Of a stretch of DNA of 14,341 nucleotides, positions 1 to 7,119 are shown in pieces. The DNA is from an uncultured Bacteroidota bacterium. GTDB lineage: Bacteria; Bacteroidota; Bacteroidia; Flavobacteriales; Flavobacteriaceae. The position numbers and the translations under genes were made by a program. The notes below the pieces were generated by a model, which worked only from the letters and a program-made list of their open reading frames with translations, did no database searches and had not been told where the DNA came from. The stretch's first letter is position 1. Each line of letters starts with the position of its first letter. The DNA lies in contig CAIRNC010000468.1 of assembly GCA_903879875.1 (NCBI GenBank), forward strand, positions 1-14,341, read 5' to 3'.

Positions 1-123
1 AAAGCTCTTAGTACCCGCTATTGTTTGATTTGTAGTTAAATCTACAAAGTTTTGGGTGGTAGAACCTGTACCACCATTAGCAATTGGCAAAGTTCCCGTT
101 GCAGAAGAAAGGGAAGTTAAATA
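1..123 (-). repeat. Linker repeat, copy B (exact match to 718-840)
   Basis: These 123 bases are identical to 718-840, at a distance of 717 bp (239 codons). They encode the linker with TLPIANGGTGSTTQNF and TIAGTKSF. The match may continue beyond the window edge. Just past base 123 the copies drop to clearly imperfect similarity, although they still encode the same SGGTA-x-QFLKADGSV motif. Confidence 0.95.
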
Positions 124-2262
124 CGCATTATTGTCTACACTGCCATCTGCTTTCAAAAACTGAGCAGCAGTACCACCCGATTTTACAAAAGAACCACCCG
201 TGTAGCTACCACTAGTATTTACATTCGTTACATTGTTATCACCCAATTGTATAGTATTGCTTGCAGCCACAATTGCACCACTACCTATGGCAGAAGCGTT
301 GCTAAGGTTACCTGTTGCTACATCTGTATTATATCCCAATGCAGTGTTGTAACTACCGGTAATATTCGTATTCATTGCTGAACTGCCAATTCCAACGTTG
401 CCATTTCCAATGGTGTTCATGTTAAGTGCACCATGTCCTATAGCATTGTTTTCTCCGCCTATAGTGTTTGAGCCTAATGCAACAGAACCTATCCCAACGT
501 TTCCACTTCCTGAAGTATTCATAGTGAGAACTGCAGCTCCAACGCCTGTATTATCTACTCCATCGAAATTAGATTGCATTGTAGTAAATCCTACTGCTGT
601 ATTATTATATGAAGAAATTTGATTTGTTGCTAGAGTATTAACACCAACCGCTGTATTGTTACTTTGGTTACCACCGCCTCTTCCAACAATAACTCCATTA
701 ATTACGGCATCAGAAGAAAAGCTCTTAGTACCCGCTATTGTTTGATTTGTAGTTAAATCTACAAAGTTTTGGGTGGTAGAACCTGTACCACCATTAGCAA
801 TTGGCAAAGTTCCCGTTGCAGAAGAAAGGGAAGTTAAATAAGTACTACCATCTACACTACCATCTGCTTTTAGAAATTGAGTAGCAGTACCGCCTGATTT
901 TATAAAGCTAGTTGCTTTTATATTACCCACAACATCTAATTTAGCGGAAGGTATATCTGTACCAATACCTACGTTGCCCGTATTGGTATTAGCAATATTA
1001 TTAGAATTAGATGGAGTTGTAACAAAATTGGATTGTACGTTGCTAAGCTGTGTTTGTAGATTGGTAATATCAGCTGTATTAGTTTGCACTTGTGAATTCA
1101 AACCATCAATTTGCATGGTTTGATCCGCATTTTGAGTTTGCAAAGTGTTAATAGCATCCGTATTGGTTTGCACTTGCGCATTGGTATTGGCAACATTTTG
1201 ATTCAAATCATCAAGCTGCATATTCAAACCACCAAGTTGCATATTCAAACCACCAATTTGATTTTCTTGATCCATATTCTGATTTTGCAAAGTGTTAATA
1301 GCATCCGTATTGGTTTGCACTTGCGCATTGGTATTGGCAACATTTTGATTCAAATCATCAATTTGAACAGATTGATCCGCATTTTGAATATTCAAATCAT
1401 CAATTTGCCCTGATTGTTGGGTATTCTGAATTTGTAAATCTATTATACTATTTTCAAGATTATTAACCTGCGTATTGGTTGTTGACAGTGCATCATTTAA
1501 ATTATTAATCTGATCATCTTGTATTGCGTTTTGGTTTTGCAAATTATTTAGATCTGCTGTAGTTGCAAGGCCACTTAAATCAGAAGATACTGGGGTTTGC
1601 CATGAGGCATTACCATTATTATCAGAGGTTAACACTTTGCCTTGTGTCGGATTGCCTCCGGGTATCGTTACTGTACCTGACAATAAGGCGTTTCCTTCTA
1701 CCAACACGTTTTCACGGATTCTTACATTACCTCCTTTTATATCTAATTTTTCAGAAGGGGTATCGGTACCAATACCGACATTTCCAAAATTGGTATTCGA
1801 TATGTTGTTGGGGTTACTATTTGAAGTTTCAAAAACAGAACCCCCACTTTTAGCGGCATACAAGGCATAAGGTACACTCGCCATTTGTTGAATTCCAATA
1901 ATGGAATAATTAGTTCCTCCTGCTGGATCGGTTTCAGTTTTCATAAAATAGGGTCCATTTGCCCAATTTATTCCCGAAAAAGTGCCTGTAACGGGAGAAC
2001 CCGTCCCAATTTGAAGAGAGAGTAAACCATTGGAGTTGGTTGTTTCGGTATGTGTTTCCGCATACACGGCCAATCCAGTGGCACTACCTTGTAGGATACT
2101 AATTTTTGTACCTACCAGAGTGTTCGACAACAATATAGAGTTGCTGTTTCGCACCACCGATTGATAAGTAAGCGTTTGTGGCGCTTGTGCATTCACTTTT
2201 TGCGTAAAGCCCAAAGCCATTACTACTAGTGTTCCAATAAATAAATGAAGTTGTTTTTTCAT
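1..2262 (-). CDS. Secreted fibre-like surface protein, coiled coil plus YadA-head-like repeats (3' end outside window)
   Basis: Open from an ATG at 2262 through 754 codons to the window edge, with no stop in view. Residues 1-27 are a signal peptide (MKKQLHLF, hydrophobic core, cut near VNA-Q). Residues 28-155 form a globular region with YQSVVRN and MASVPYALYAAKSG, a layout common in Bacteroidota tail-fibre-like surface proteins. VGIGT-xxPS-xKLD motifs occur near 161 and 430. Residues about 235-410 are an Asn/Gln-rich coiled coil with clear heptads. Residues about 453-516 form a linker (SGGTATQFLKADGS, GTLPIANGGTGSTTQNF, NQTIAGTKSF). Residues about 538-670 carry YadA-head-like repeats (NTAVG, NTGVGAAVL, NVGIGSVAL, NNAIGHGAL, NTALGY), and a second linker copy follows. 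Such proteins often end in a Peptidase_S74 intramolecular chaperone or a sorting domain, but neither is visible here. The likely role is a surface adhesin or fibre, probably trimeric (inference). No phage genes are nearby. Confidence 0.88.
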   Translation of the reverse strand, partial: MKKQLHLFIGTLVVMALGFTQKVNAQAPQTLTYQSVVRNSNSILLSNTLVGTKISILQGSATGLAVYAETHTETTNSNGLLSLQIGTGSPVTGTFSGINWANGPYFMKTETDPAGGTNYSIIGIQQMASVPYALYAAKSGGSVFETSNSNPNNISNTNFGNVGIGTDTPSEKLDIKGGNVRIRENVLVEGNALLSGTVTIPGGNPTQGKVLTSDNNGNASWQTPVSSDLSGLATTADLNNLQNQNAIQDDQINNLNDALSTTNTQVNNLENSIIDLQIQNTQQSGQIDDLNIQNADQSVQIDDLNQNVANTNAQVQTNTDAINTLQNQNMDQENQIGGLNMQLGGLNMQLDDLNQNVANTNAQVQTNTDAINTLQTQNADQTMQIDGLNSQVQTNTADITNLQTQLSNVQSNFVTTPSNSNNIANTNTGNVGIGTDIPSAKLDVVGNIKATSFIKSGGTATQFLKADGSVDGSTYLTSLSSATGTLPIANGGTGSTTQNFVDLTTNQTIAGTKSFSSDAVINGVIVGRGGGNQSNNTAVGVNTLATNQISSYNNTAVGFTTMQSNFDGVDNTGVGAAVLTMNTSGSGNVGIGSVALGSNTIGGENNAIGHGALNMNTIGNGNVGIGSSAMNTNITGSYNTALGYNTDVATGNLSNASAIGSGAIVAASNTIQLGDNNVTNVNTSGSYTGGSFVKSGGTAAQFLKADGSVDNNAYLTSLSSATGTLPIANGGTGSTTQNFVDLTTNQTIAGTKSF
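718..840 (-). repeat. Linker repeat, copy A (exact match to 1-123)
   Basis: First linker copy in the reading direction, identical base for base to 1-123. The two copies bracket the YadA-head-like block, so homologous recombination between them would remove exactly 239 codons in frame. Confidence 0.95.
1137..1214 (-). repeat. Coiled-coil repeat, copy 2 (78 bp exact)
   Basis: These 78 bases are identical to 1284-1361. They encode the stalk segment DDLNQNVANTNAQVQTNTDA and the following INTLQ. The offset is 147 bp, or 49 codons, which is exactly seven heptads, so the duplication keeps both reading frame and coiled-coil register. Confidence 0.93.
1284..1361 (-). repeat. Coiled-coil repeat, copy 1 (78 bp exact)
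   Basis: Partner of 1137-1214. Between the copies lie shorter related heptads (QIGGLNM, QLGGLNM, QLDDLNQ), which suggests stalk growth by duplication of heptad blocks. Confidence 0.93.
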
Positions 2263-2309
2263 GATTATGCCCGTAAATTATTTAAGTTTTAAATCTTTTA
2301 ATTAACTTA

Positions 2310-2343
2310 CAAATAAATAATCATTTTGTAGAGCATACAAAAA
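2310..2343 (-). promoter_or_regulatory. Candidate promoter of the fibre gene
   Basis: On the minus strand, TTTTTG (2343-2338) lies 20 bp before TTTATTTG (2317-2310), one mismatch from the Bacteroidota -7 consensus TAnnTTTG. The spacing fits the known range, and transcription would begin about 30 nt before the ATG at 2262. An alternative is TATTTTTG at 2345-2338, which fits the -7 consensus exactly but has no clear TTG at the -33 distance. No Shine-Dalgarno sequence precedes the ATG, as is usual in this phylum. Confidence 0.4.
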
Positions 2344-2371
2344 TATGTGATGAAGCACTCGAAATATGTGA
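2341..2371 (-). promoter_or_regulatory. Direct repeat with 21-bp period, candidate LytTR operator
   Basis: AAATATGTGA (plus strand) occurs at 2341-2350 and again at 2362-2371, exactly 21 bp apart. It reads TCACATATTT on the coding strand. With one mismatch the match extends two more bases in each copy. LytTR regulators are known to bind pairs of about 9-bp direct repeats two helical turns (21-22 bp) apart. The pair lies directly upstream of the candidate fibre-gene promoter and downstream of a LytTR regulator gene. That the regulator binds here is inference. Confidence 0.45.
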
Positions 2372-2584
2372 CGATAGCGTTTTTTATAACAATTCAGATG
2401 GTTAAAATGGTTTAATTTTTCCACACATTTGCCCGTGGTAATGCTAACTGTTTGACAAAAAAAGGAGAAGGATTAAAATATAACTTTACCCGATGGGAGT
2501 AATTAATTTTTGATGAAATATTTTAGTTATTTCGAGTGATTTTCAATAGAAAATTGTATTGATCACAAAGAAAATTTCATTTAA

Positions 2585-2630
2585 AAAGATTCTCGATACA
2601 CCTCACTTCGAAAACGAAATGCATCGAGAA
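2585..2630 (-). terminator. Hairpin after the kinase-regulator operon, possible terminator or dispersed palindrome
   Basis: The arms TTCTCGAT (2590-2597) and ATCGAGAA (2623-2630) pair perfectly. After one mismatch, CA/TG and TTCG/CGAA pair further inside, with an unequal internal loop. On the minus strand a T-rich stretch (TCTTTTT) follows the stem. On the plus strand GTTTTG follows, so it could stop transcription from either side. It lies about 205 nt after the regulator stop. From general knowledge, TTCTCGAT-type palindromes recur between genes in Flavobacteria, so it may be one copy of a dispersed repeat; this window holds only one. Confidence 0.45.
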
Positions 2631-2836
2631 GTTTTGTACCGTTTTTAATAATTTAACCCAAACGGGTTGTAGCTTATTATGTTCTAACCGATAATTATAA
2701 ATTCATAAAAATGAAAGAAGAACTAAAACGAAGGGGGTGAAGGATTAACAAAGTCATACCTGTTTTCTGAAGTAAAATAGTTATAATTTGATATCGTTTT
2801 TGGATTTTTAGCAATTCCATTGCAACAATGTTTTGC

Positions 2837-3541
2837 TTACATTTTAAGTAGTAATTCTTCTTTTACGGCCTTTGTAATATTTAGTCTCAAATTAGCAATG
2901 CTAATCGTTTTTGTTTCAATTGTTGTAACATACTTACAATTGACAATATAGGTTCTATTAATTTTTACAAATTTAGCTGCTGGTAGTCGTTTTAGCATTT
3001 GTTCTGTAATACTTCTAACCAATAGGTTTCTCCCTGAAACTAAAGTAAGCATCATATAGTTTTGTTCGTTTTTCAATAAAATAATTTCATCGAGCACTAC
3101 TTTTTCATATACAGTACCTACTTTTACTATTATATTAGGGCTTGTATTGAGTTCATTATTGAAGTTGTCGTAATAGTTGTTCCACCCGATTTCTATAGCG
3201 GAGTATAAATCGTGTTGCGAAAACGGCTTTACTAAAAAAGCCAAGGGTTTGATTGCTTTTGCACGATTCACTGTAGCAGGATCACTATTGGCGGTAAGAA
3301 AAATAATGGGCGTGTTGAAACGTTCTTTTATTTCGAGCGCTAAATCGATACCGTCTTTTTTAGCACCCAAATTAATGTCAAGTAACATTAAATCAGGAAC
3401 CGTTTTGGCACACATTTTTATACCTTCTTTATACGTGCCTGCTACACCAGCGCAATCGTAACCTAGTTTTTCTAAAGCTAAAACAATAGTTTCTGCAATA
3501 ATCATTTCGTCTTCTACGATACCGATTTTAATTTTGTTCAT
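2837..3541 (-). CDS. LytTR-family response regulator
   Basis: A 234-residue transcription regulator. Residues about 3-120 are a receiver domain with acidic residues E10 and D11 (VEDE), phosphoacceptor D55 (LLDINLG), T83 (FLTAN) and K105 (VKPF), so all key residues are present. Residues about 138-232 are a LytTR DNA-binding domain (ILLKNEQNYMML, LVRSITEQMLKRLP, FVKINRTYIVNCKYV). LytTR proteins bind paired direct repeats as dimers. The ATG lies 7 bp after the kinase stop, so both genes form one operon and are very likely a cognate pair. The length is normal for LytR/AlgR-type regulators. Targets are unknown; the direct repeat before the fibre gene is the best candidate in view. Confidence 0.95.
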   Translation of the reverse strand: MNKIKIGIVEDEMIIAETIVLALEKLGYDCAGVAGTYKEGIKMCAKTVPDLMLLDINLGAKKDGIDLALEIKERFNTPIIFLTANSDPATVNRAKAIKPLAFLVKPFSQHDLYSAIEIGWNNYYDNFNNELNTSPNIIVKVGTVYEKVVLDEIILLKNEQNYMMLTLVSGRNLLVRSITEQMLKRLPAAKFVKINRTYIVNCKYVTTIETKTISIANLRLNITKAVKEELLLKM

Positions 3542-3548
3542 GATGTTC

Positions 3549-6500
3549 TTACATTTTTCGTGCGACTAAATCTTTAAACTTTATAGTAAAAACGCTTCCG
3601 TTTTCATATTTATAGGTTGCTTTCCCATGCAGTTGTTTGGACAATCCTCTAATTAATTTTAAACCCAGCGAGTTGGTTGTATCAAAATCTACATTTTGTT
3701 TTATACCTGGTCCATTGTCTTTAAAGACTAAGGTATGCGTGTTGTTTTTTGCGCCAAATACATTTATGTTAATACTATTATCTAGAGCCCCTTTTGTAAA
3801 ATATTTATAGGAGTTTGTGATTAATTCGTTAAGTATTAAACCCAATGGAACCGCAGTATCAATGTCAAAATACACTTCTTTATTTTCAATTGTAAACACA
3901 ACTTTATTGTTTTGGTTTTCAAAAAGTTCAGCTACTTTACTAGATAAATCTCTTGCAAATGAGCAAAACTCAATACTTCCTAGGTTTTCATTTTGATATA
4001 AATTTTGATGGATTAAAGCAATACTACTGACCCTGCTTTGTCCTTCGGTAAAGGCAGCTATAGCACTTTTATCGGTCAATTCTACTTTTTGCAATTCCAA
4101 TAAACCGCTTATGACTTGTAAATTATTTTTAACACGGTGGTGTATTTCTGCTAATAGGAGTTCTCTATCTTCTAATGATTTTTTTAATGCTGCAGTTCGA
4201 CTGTTTACTATTAATTCTAATTCGTGATTCTCCTTATGGAGCTTATAGGTTCGATAACGAAGGTAAAAAACAAATCCACTAACTATTAGAAGCATTAAAG
4301 CGAGTAAAAACCATATTTGTAAATAAAAGGGTTTCAAAACAACGATTGGAAAGACGATAGGGTGGCTATTCCATTTTCCATTAGCTAACTGTGCTTTAAT
4401 ATGCATTTTAAATTCGCCATAAGGTAATCCACTTAAACGAATCGTGTTTTCGTCGATATAAATCCAATCGGCATCAATTCCATCTATTTTATAGGCATAC
4501 AAGTGTTTGCGCTTTTGAAAATCCAACAACTGAAATTCTAAAGTAAAAAAGGAATCCCCAGCTTCTAATAGTACTGTTTTTGTTTTTTTAAAATCCAAAA
4601 GATGATCAAGTAATCGATTCTCTTTTCCAGAAAACTTGCTTAATGCTATTATTTGAAGTGCAGGTTCTTTTCTGGTTTCGTCTCTTAATAGCTCATTTGG
4701 CTTAAATCCAATAACGCCATCTAATCCTCCAAAATACATAATGCCATCAGCCGCTTTAAAGGAAGATGTTCTATTGAATTCGTTATTGTTTATTCCATCA
4801 TTGATGGTGTAAACGGAAGTGGAATACGTTTGAGTGTTGAACCGCAATAATCCATTATTTGTACCAATCCATAGATTGTGATCTGAATCTTCTTCTATGC
4901 GATAGAGTAGCATGGAAGGAAGCCCTTTTGCTGTAGTGAATTGATCTAATTTAATACTTTTATCGCTTTCCGAGTGGCGCCAGTCCCAACGAAAAAGACC
5001 TTCCCCATTGGTGACAATCCAACAGATTCCGTTGCTATCCTCTTGCATATCATAAATAATACTAATAGGCAGATGATGTATTTTATCGCTAACCAAACTA
5101 CCGTAATAATCGACTACAATGTTGTTTTTATCTATCAAAAAGAGCCCATTTTCTGCCACAGCCACCAGTCCTTTTGTCTTAGTTTGAACAAAACGATATA
5201 CATTTTTTGCTCTTGGTATTTTGGGAGATTTATACAGTAGTGCCTTATTTCTTTTAGTAATTAAATTAAACTCAGTTAATCCATTACCATGACCTGCTAT
5301 AAGAATACTATCGGATGCCGAAGTTAAAGACCATACATAATTTCCATCCAATTTATTTCCAAAAGCACCAATTTCAATTGCTTTGTTATGAGTCGGTTCA
5401 TACTCAAAAACAGCATCAACTCCACCAATATAAAATTTATTTTTATGCTTTAATAAGGCATTAAAGGCACAGGTATTTGTGGTATATGATAATGCTGTTT
5501 TGTTTAACTTTGTTTTAGAAACACATAAATACAACCACATATTTGCATACAAAGAGGTAGTTTTTATATTTGTATTTACATCCAAACTATTGTCTGCATA
5601 AATGCCTCTTACTTGATTATAACTGCATATTTTTTCTTGTCGTTTTGAAAAATAACTTTTAAAATGGTTGGGTTTTAAAGCAACTTGATAGACACCAAAC
5701 GTAGTACACAACCAGTAATATCCTCTACTGTCTTTGAAAGTGGAAGAAATTCCAAAGTTAAAATCATTACTTATTTCTTCGGGTTTGGCAATAAGAAAAA
5801 ATGATTTATCATCCATATAATAAATACCTTTTTTTAAATTATATACTATATTACCTTCATTGGAATGTTGTCGAGAAAATAGCCAGGGATAGTTAGTCAC
5901 AGTGGACAAATGCAAAAACAGTTCTGTGTTTTGTTGCTCAAAACTATTTTCAGCAACAGGAAAATCGCTTTTTGAGACCGTATTTGTAACAGAATTATAA
6001 CACAATAAGGATTTGCTTTTTGTGATTGAAAAAATAGTTTCTTTTTGTTTGTTGGAAAAAGAAATAAGCCTATTCTCTTTTAGTAAATAGTTAGGGTAGT
6101 TTTTTTTCTTCAAAACGATACTACCATTTTGAACAATTGTAGAAACAGAATTGTCGGAACTGTATAGTAAAACTGAATTTTTAATTGCGTTCCATTTGGA
6201 TAATGCTCCTATTAATTTAAAGCCCTTTTTTGATGTATGTTCCCATACTTGATAAGGATTGTTGGTTATGAAAATCAACTTTTTATTTTCATCACTACTA
6301 ATACAAACAATGTCTTTAGTTTTAAAAGGCAACTTAGGATAAGCGCATTCAAACGTTTGAAGCTTGTTGGTATTTAAATCTAGAACTTGTATTTCTCCAT
6401 GTATCTTTTCGATTAAATTTTTATTATTAAATTCAATAATCAAATGGTTTTTACTATCTATTGTAAGAGCAGCAATTTCATTCTCTAATAAACCGAAATT

Positions 6501-6824
6501 TTGTTTGGTAAATATTTTAAAAGAGTTCCCATCGTATCGACATAAACCATTATTGGAGGCAAACCACATAAAACCAGCTCTATCTTCTACCGCGTCTAAA
6601 ACTTCTCTAGAAGCCAAACCGTCCTCTACCGAAAAATGACGCTTTGTAATAACATATTGGTCGGTTTTTGTAAGTGGTTTTATTTGAGCATTTGAAGTAG
6701 CGCTTATGAAAAGTAAAAGTACAGTTGTAATCAAGCAAATGCTATTACTTCCTGTACGTACTAACAAATTTAGTATCGAGTAAATAGTATTTGCTTTAAG
6801 TTTTGTTAAAAGGAATTCATACAT
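3549..6824 (-). CDS. Propeller/Y_Y_Y sensor histidine kinase, HisKA_2 type
   Basis: A 1091-residue membrane sensor, counted from the ATG at 6824. A signal peptide (core about 29-42, cut near SNA-Q at 46) is followed by a periplasmic two-component propeller region (about 60-720) with Reg_prop-like blades (WFASNNGLCRYDG, WIVTNGEGLFRW, LWIGTNNGLLRF). Next come a Y_Y_Y-like domain (about 757-822, YAYKIDGIDADW), a transmembrane helix (about 838-858) and a short coiled linker. The HisKA_2 motif EIHHRVKNNLQ has its likely phospho-histidine at 896. The HATPase domain shows an N-box (NELITN, N1004), a G1 box (DNGPGI, D1036) and a second glycine motif (GLKLIRG). The frame continues upstream to an ATG at 6902 and a TTG at 6950. 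I chose 6824 because it puts the signal peptide nearest the N-terminus; 6902 is possible. It should phosphorylate the adjoining LytTR regulator. The ligand is unknown. Confidence 0.93.
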   Translation of the reverse strand: MYEFLLTKLKANTIYSILNLLVRTGSNSICLITTVLLLFISATSNAQIKPLTKTDQYVITKRHFSVEDGLASREVLDAVEDRAGFMWFASNNGLCRYDGNSFKIFTKQNFGLLENEIAALTIDSKNHLIIEFNNKNLIEKIHGEIQVLDLNTNKLQTFECAYPKLPFKTKDIVCISSDENKKLIFITNNPYQVWEHTSKKGFKLIGALSKWNAIKNSVLLYSSDNSVSTIVQNGSIVLKKKNYPNYLLKENRLISFSNKQKETIFSITKSKSLLCYNSVTNTVSKSDFPVAENSFEQQNTELFLHLSTVTNYPWLFSRQHSNEGNIVYNLKKGIYYMDDKSFFLIAKPEEISNDFNFGISSTFKDSRGYYWLCTTFGVYQVALKPNHFKSYFSKRQEKICSYNQVRGIYADNSLDVNTNIKTTSLYANMWLYLCVSKTKLNKTALSYTTNTCAFNALLKHKNKFYIGGVDAVFEYEPTHNKAIEIGAFGNKLDGNYVWSLTSASDSILIAGHGNGLTEFNLITKRNKALLYKSPKIPRAKNVYRFVQTKTKGLVAVAENGLFLIDKNNIVVDYYGSLVSDKIHHLPISIIYDMQEDSNGICWIVTNGEGLFRWDWRHSESDKSIKLDQFTTAKGLPSMLLYRIEEDSDHNLWIGTNNGLLRFNTQTYSTSVYTINDGINNNEFNRTSSFKAADGIMYFGGLDGVIGFKPNELLRDETRKEPALQIIALSKFSGKENRLLDHLLDFKKTKTVLLEAGDSFFTLEFQLLDFQKRKHLYAYKIDGIDADWIYIDENTIRLSGLPYGEFKMHIKAQLANGKWNSHPIVFPIVVLKPFYLQIWFLLALMLLIVSGFVFYLRYRTYKLHKENHELELIVNSRTAALKKSLEDRELLLAEIHHRVKNNLQVISGLLELQKVELTDKSAIAAFTEGQSRVSSIALIHQNLYQNENLGSIEFCSFARDLSSKVAELFENQNNKVVFTIENKEVYFDIDTAVPLGLILNELITNSYKYFTKGALDNSININVFGAKNNTHTLVFKDNGPGIKQNVDFDTTNSLGLKLIRGLSKQLHGKATYKYENGSVFTIKFKDLVARKM

Positions 6825-7057
6825 TGGTTTGCTGCCAAAATAGTCGCTCCCTTTACGTTTATAAAAAAAAGTAAAAGAAACTTTCTTATAGAAGAAAACC
6901 ATGGAACAAAAGGAGGAGATCCAATAAGAAAATGCAATCGTTAAGTCCAATTCAGTATGAGTTGATTATTTAATTTTATAAAAAATATAAATTAGCAATG
7001 AATTAATACTTAAACCTAAAAAAACAGTTAAAACTTAAAAAATAATACGAATGAGTT
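6825..7057. other. AT-rich leader before the kinase operon
   Basis: This stretch lies between the terminator of the giant gene and the chosen kinase start. It must hold the operon promoter unless transcription starts further up, but I found no exact TAnnTTTG box with a spaced TTG. The best partial match is TAGGTTTA, read on the minus strand near 7017. If translation begins at 6902 or 6950, part of this stretch is coding. Confidence 0.4.
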
Positions 7058-7096
7058 AAAAAAAGTAAAGCCTCCCAATGGAATGGAAGGCTTTAC
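7058..7096 (-). terminator. Strong intrinsic terminator of the giant T9SS protein gene
   Basis: On the minus strand GTAAAGCCT pairs perfectly with AGGCTTTAC (7096-7088 and 7073-7065). A T-G wobble and three further pairs give a stem of about 13 bp with a 6-nt loop, followed at once by seven T (7064-7058). It begins 24 bp after the stop codon of the large gene and separates that gene from the kinase operon. Confidence 0.92.
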
Positions 7097-7119
7097 AATT
7101 TAATTCTAAAAACTATTGT

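Larger units (their letters stand above)
2263..2836. other. 574-bp gene-free spacer
   Basis: No convincing reading frame on either strand; the longest ATG frames I traced are under 10 codons (for example from 2398 and 2711). It holds the 3' region of the kinase-regulator operon, the hairpin at 2590-2630, and the fibre-gene promoter region with its direct repeat. The rest (about 2372-2589 and 2631-2836) is AT-rich with nothing I can name. Confidence 0.6.

Noticed and set aside
1111..1413. Plus-strand reading frame rich in Ile and Leu
   Set aside because: It is the antisense of the coiled-coil repeats, and its own repeats simply mirror the stalk repeats. No promoter or family match was seen.
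1..2262. Prophage tail fibre
   Set aside because: The linker motifs resemble phage tail fibres, but there is a signal peptide and no other phage gene in the window. A secreted surface fibre fits better.
2443..2451. Possible LytTR half-site ACAGTTAGC on the minus strand
   Set aside because: It fits the general LytTR half-site pattern at 8 of 9 positions, but no partner lies 21-22 bp away.
2655..2668. Short stem AACCC-GGGTT
   Set aside because: Only 5 bp with no T-tract in either direction, so not supported as a terminator.
2818..2830. Small inverted repeat CATTG-CAATG just after the regulator stop
   Set aside because: The 5-bp stem is AT-rich with a 3-nt loop and lacks a T-tract.
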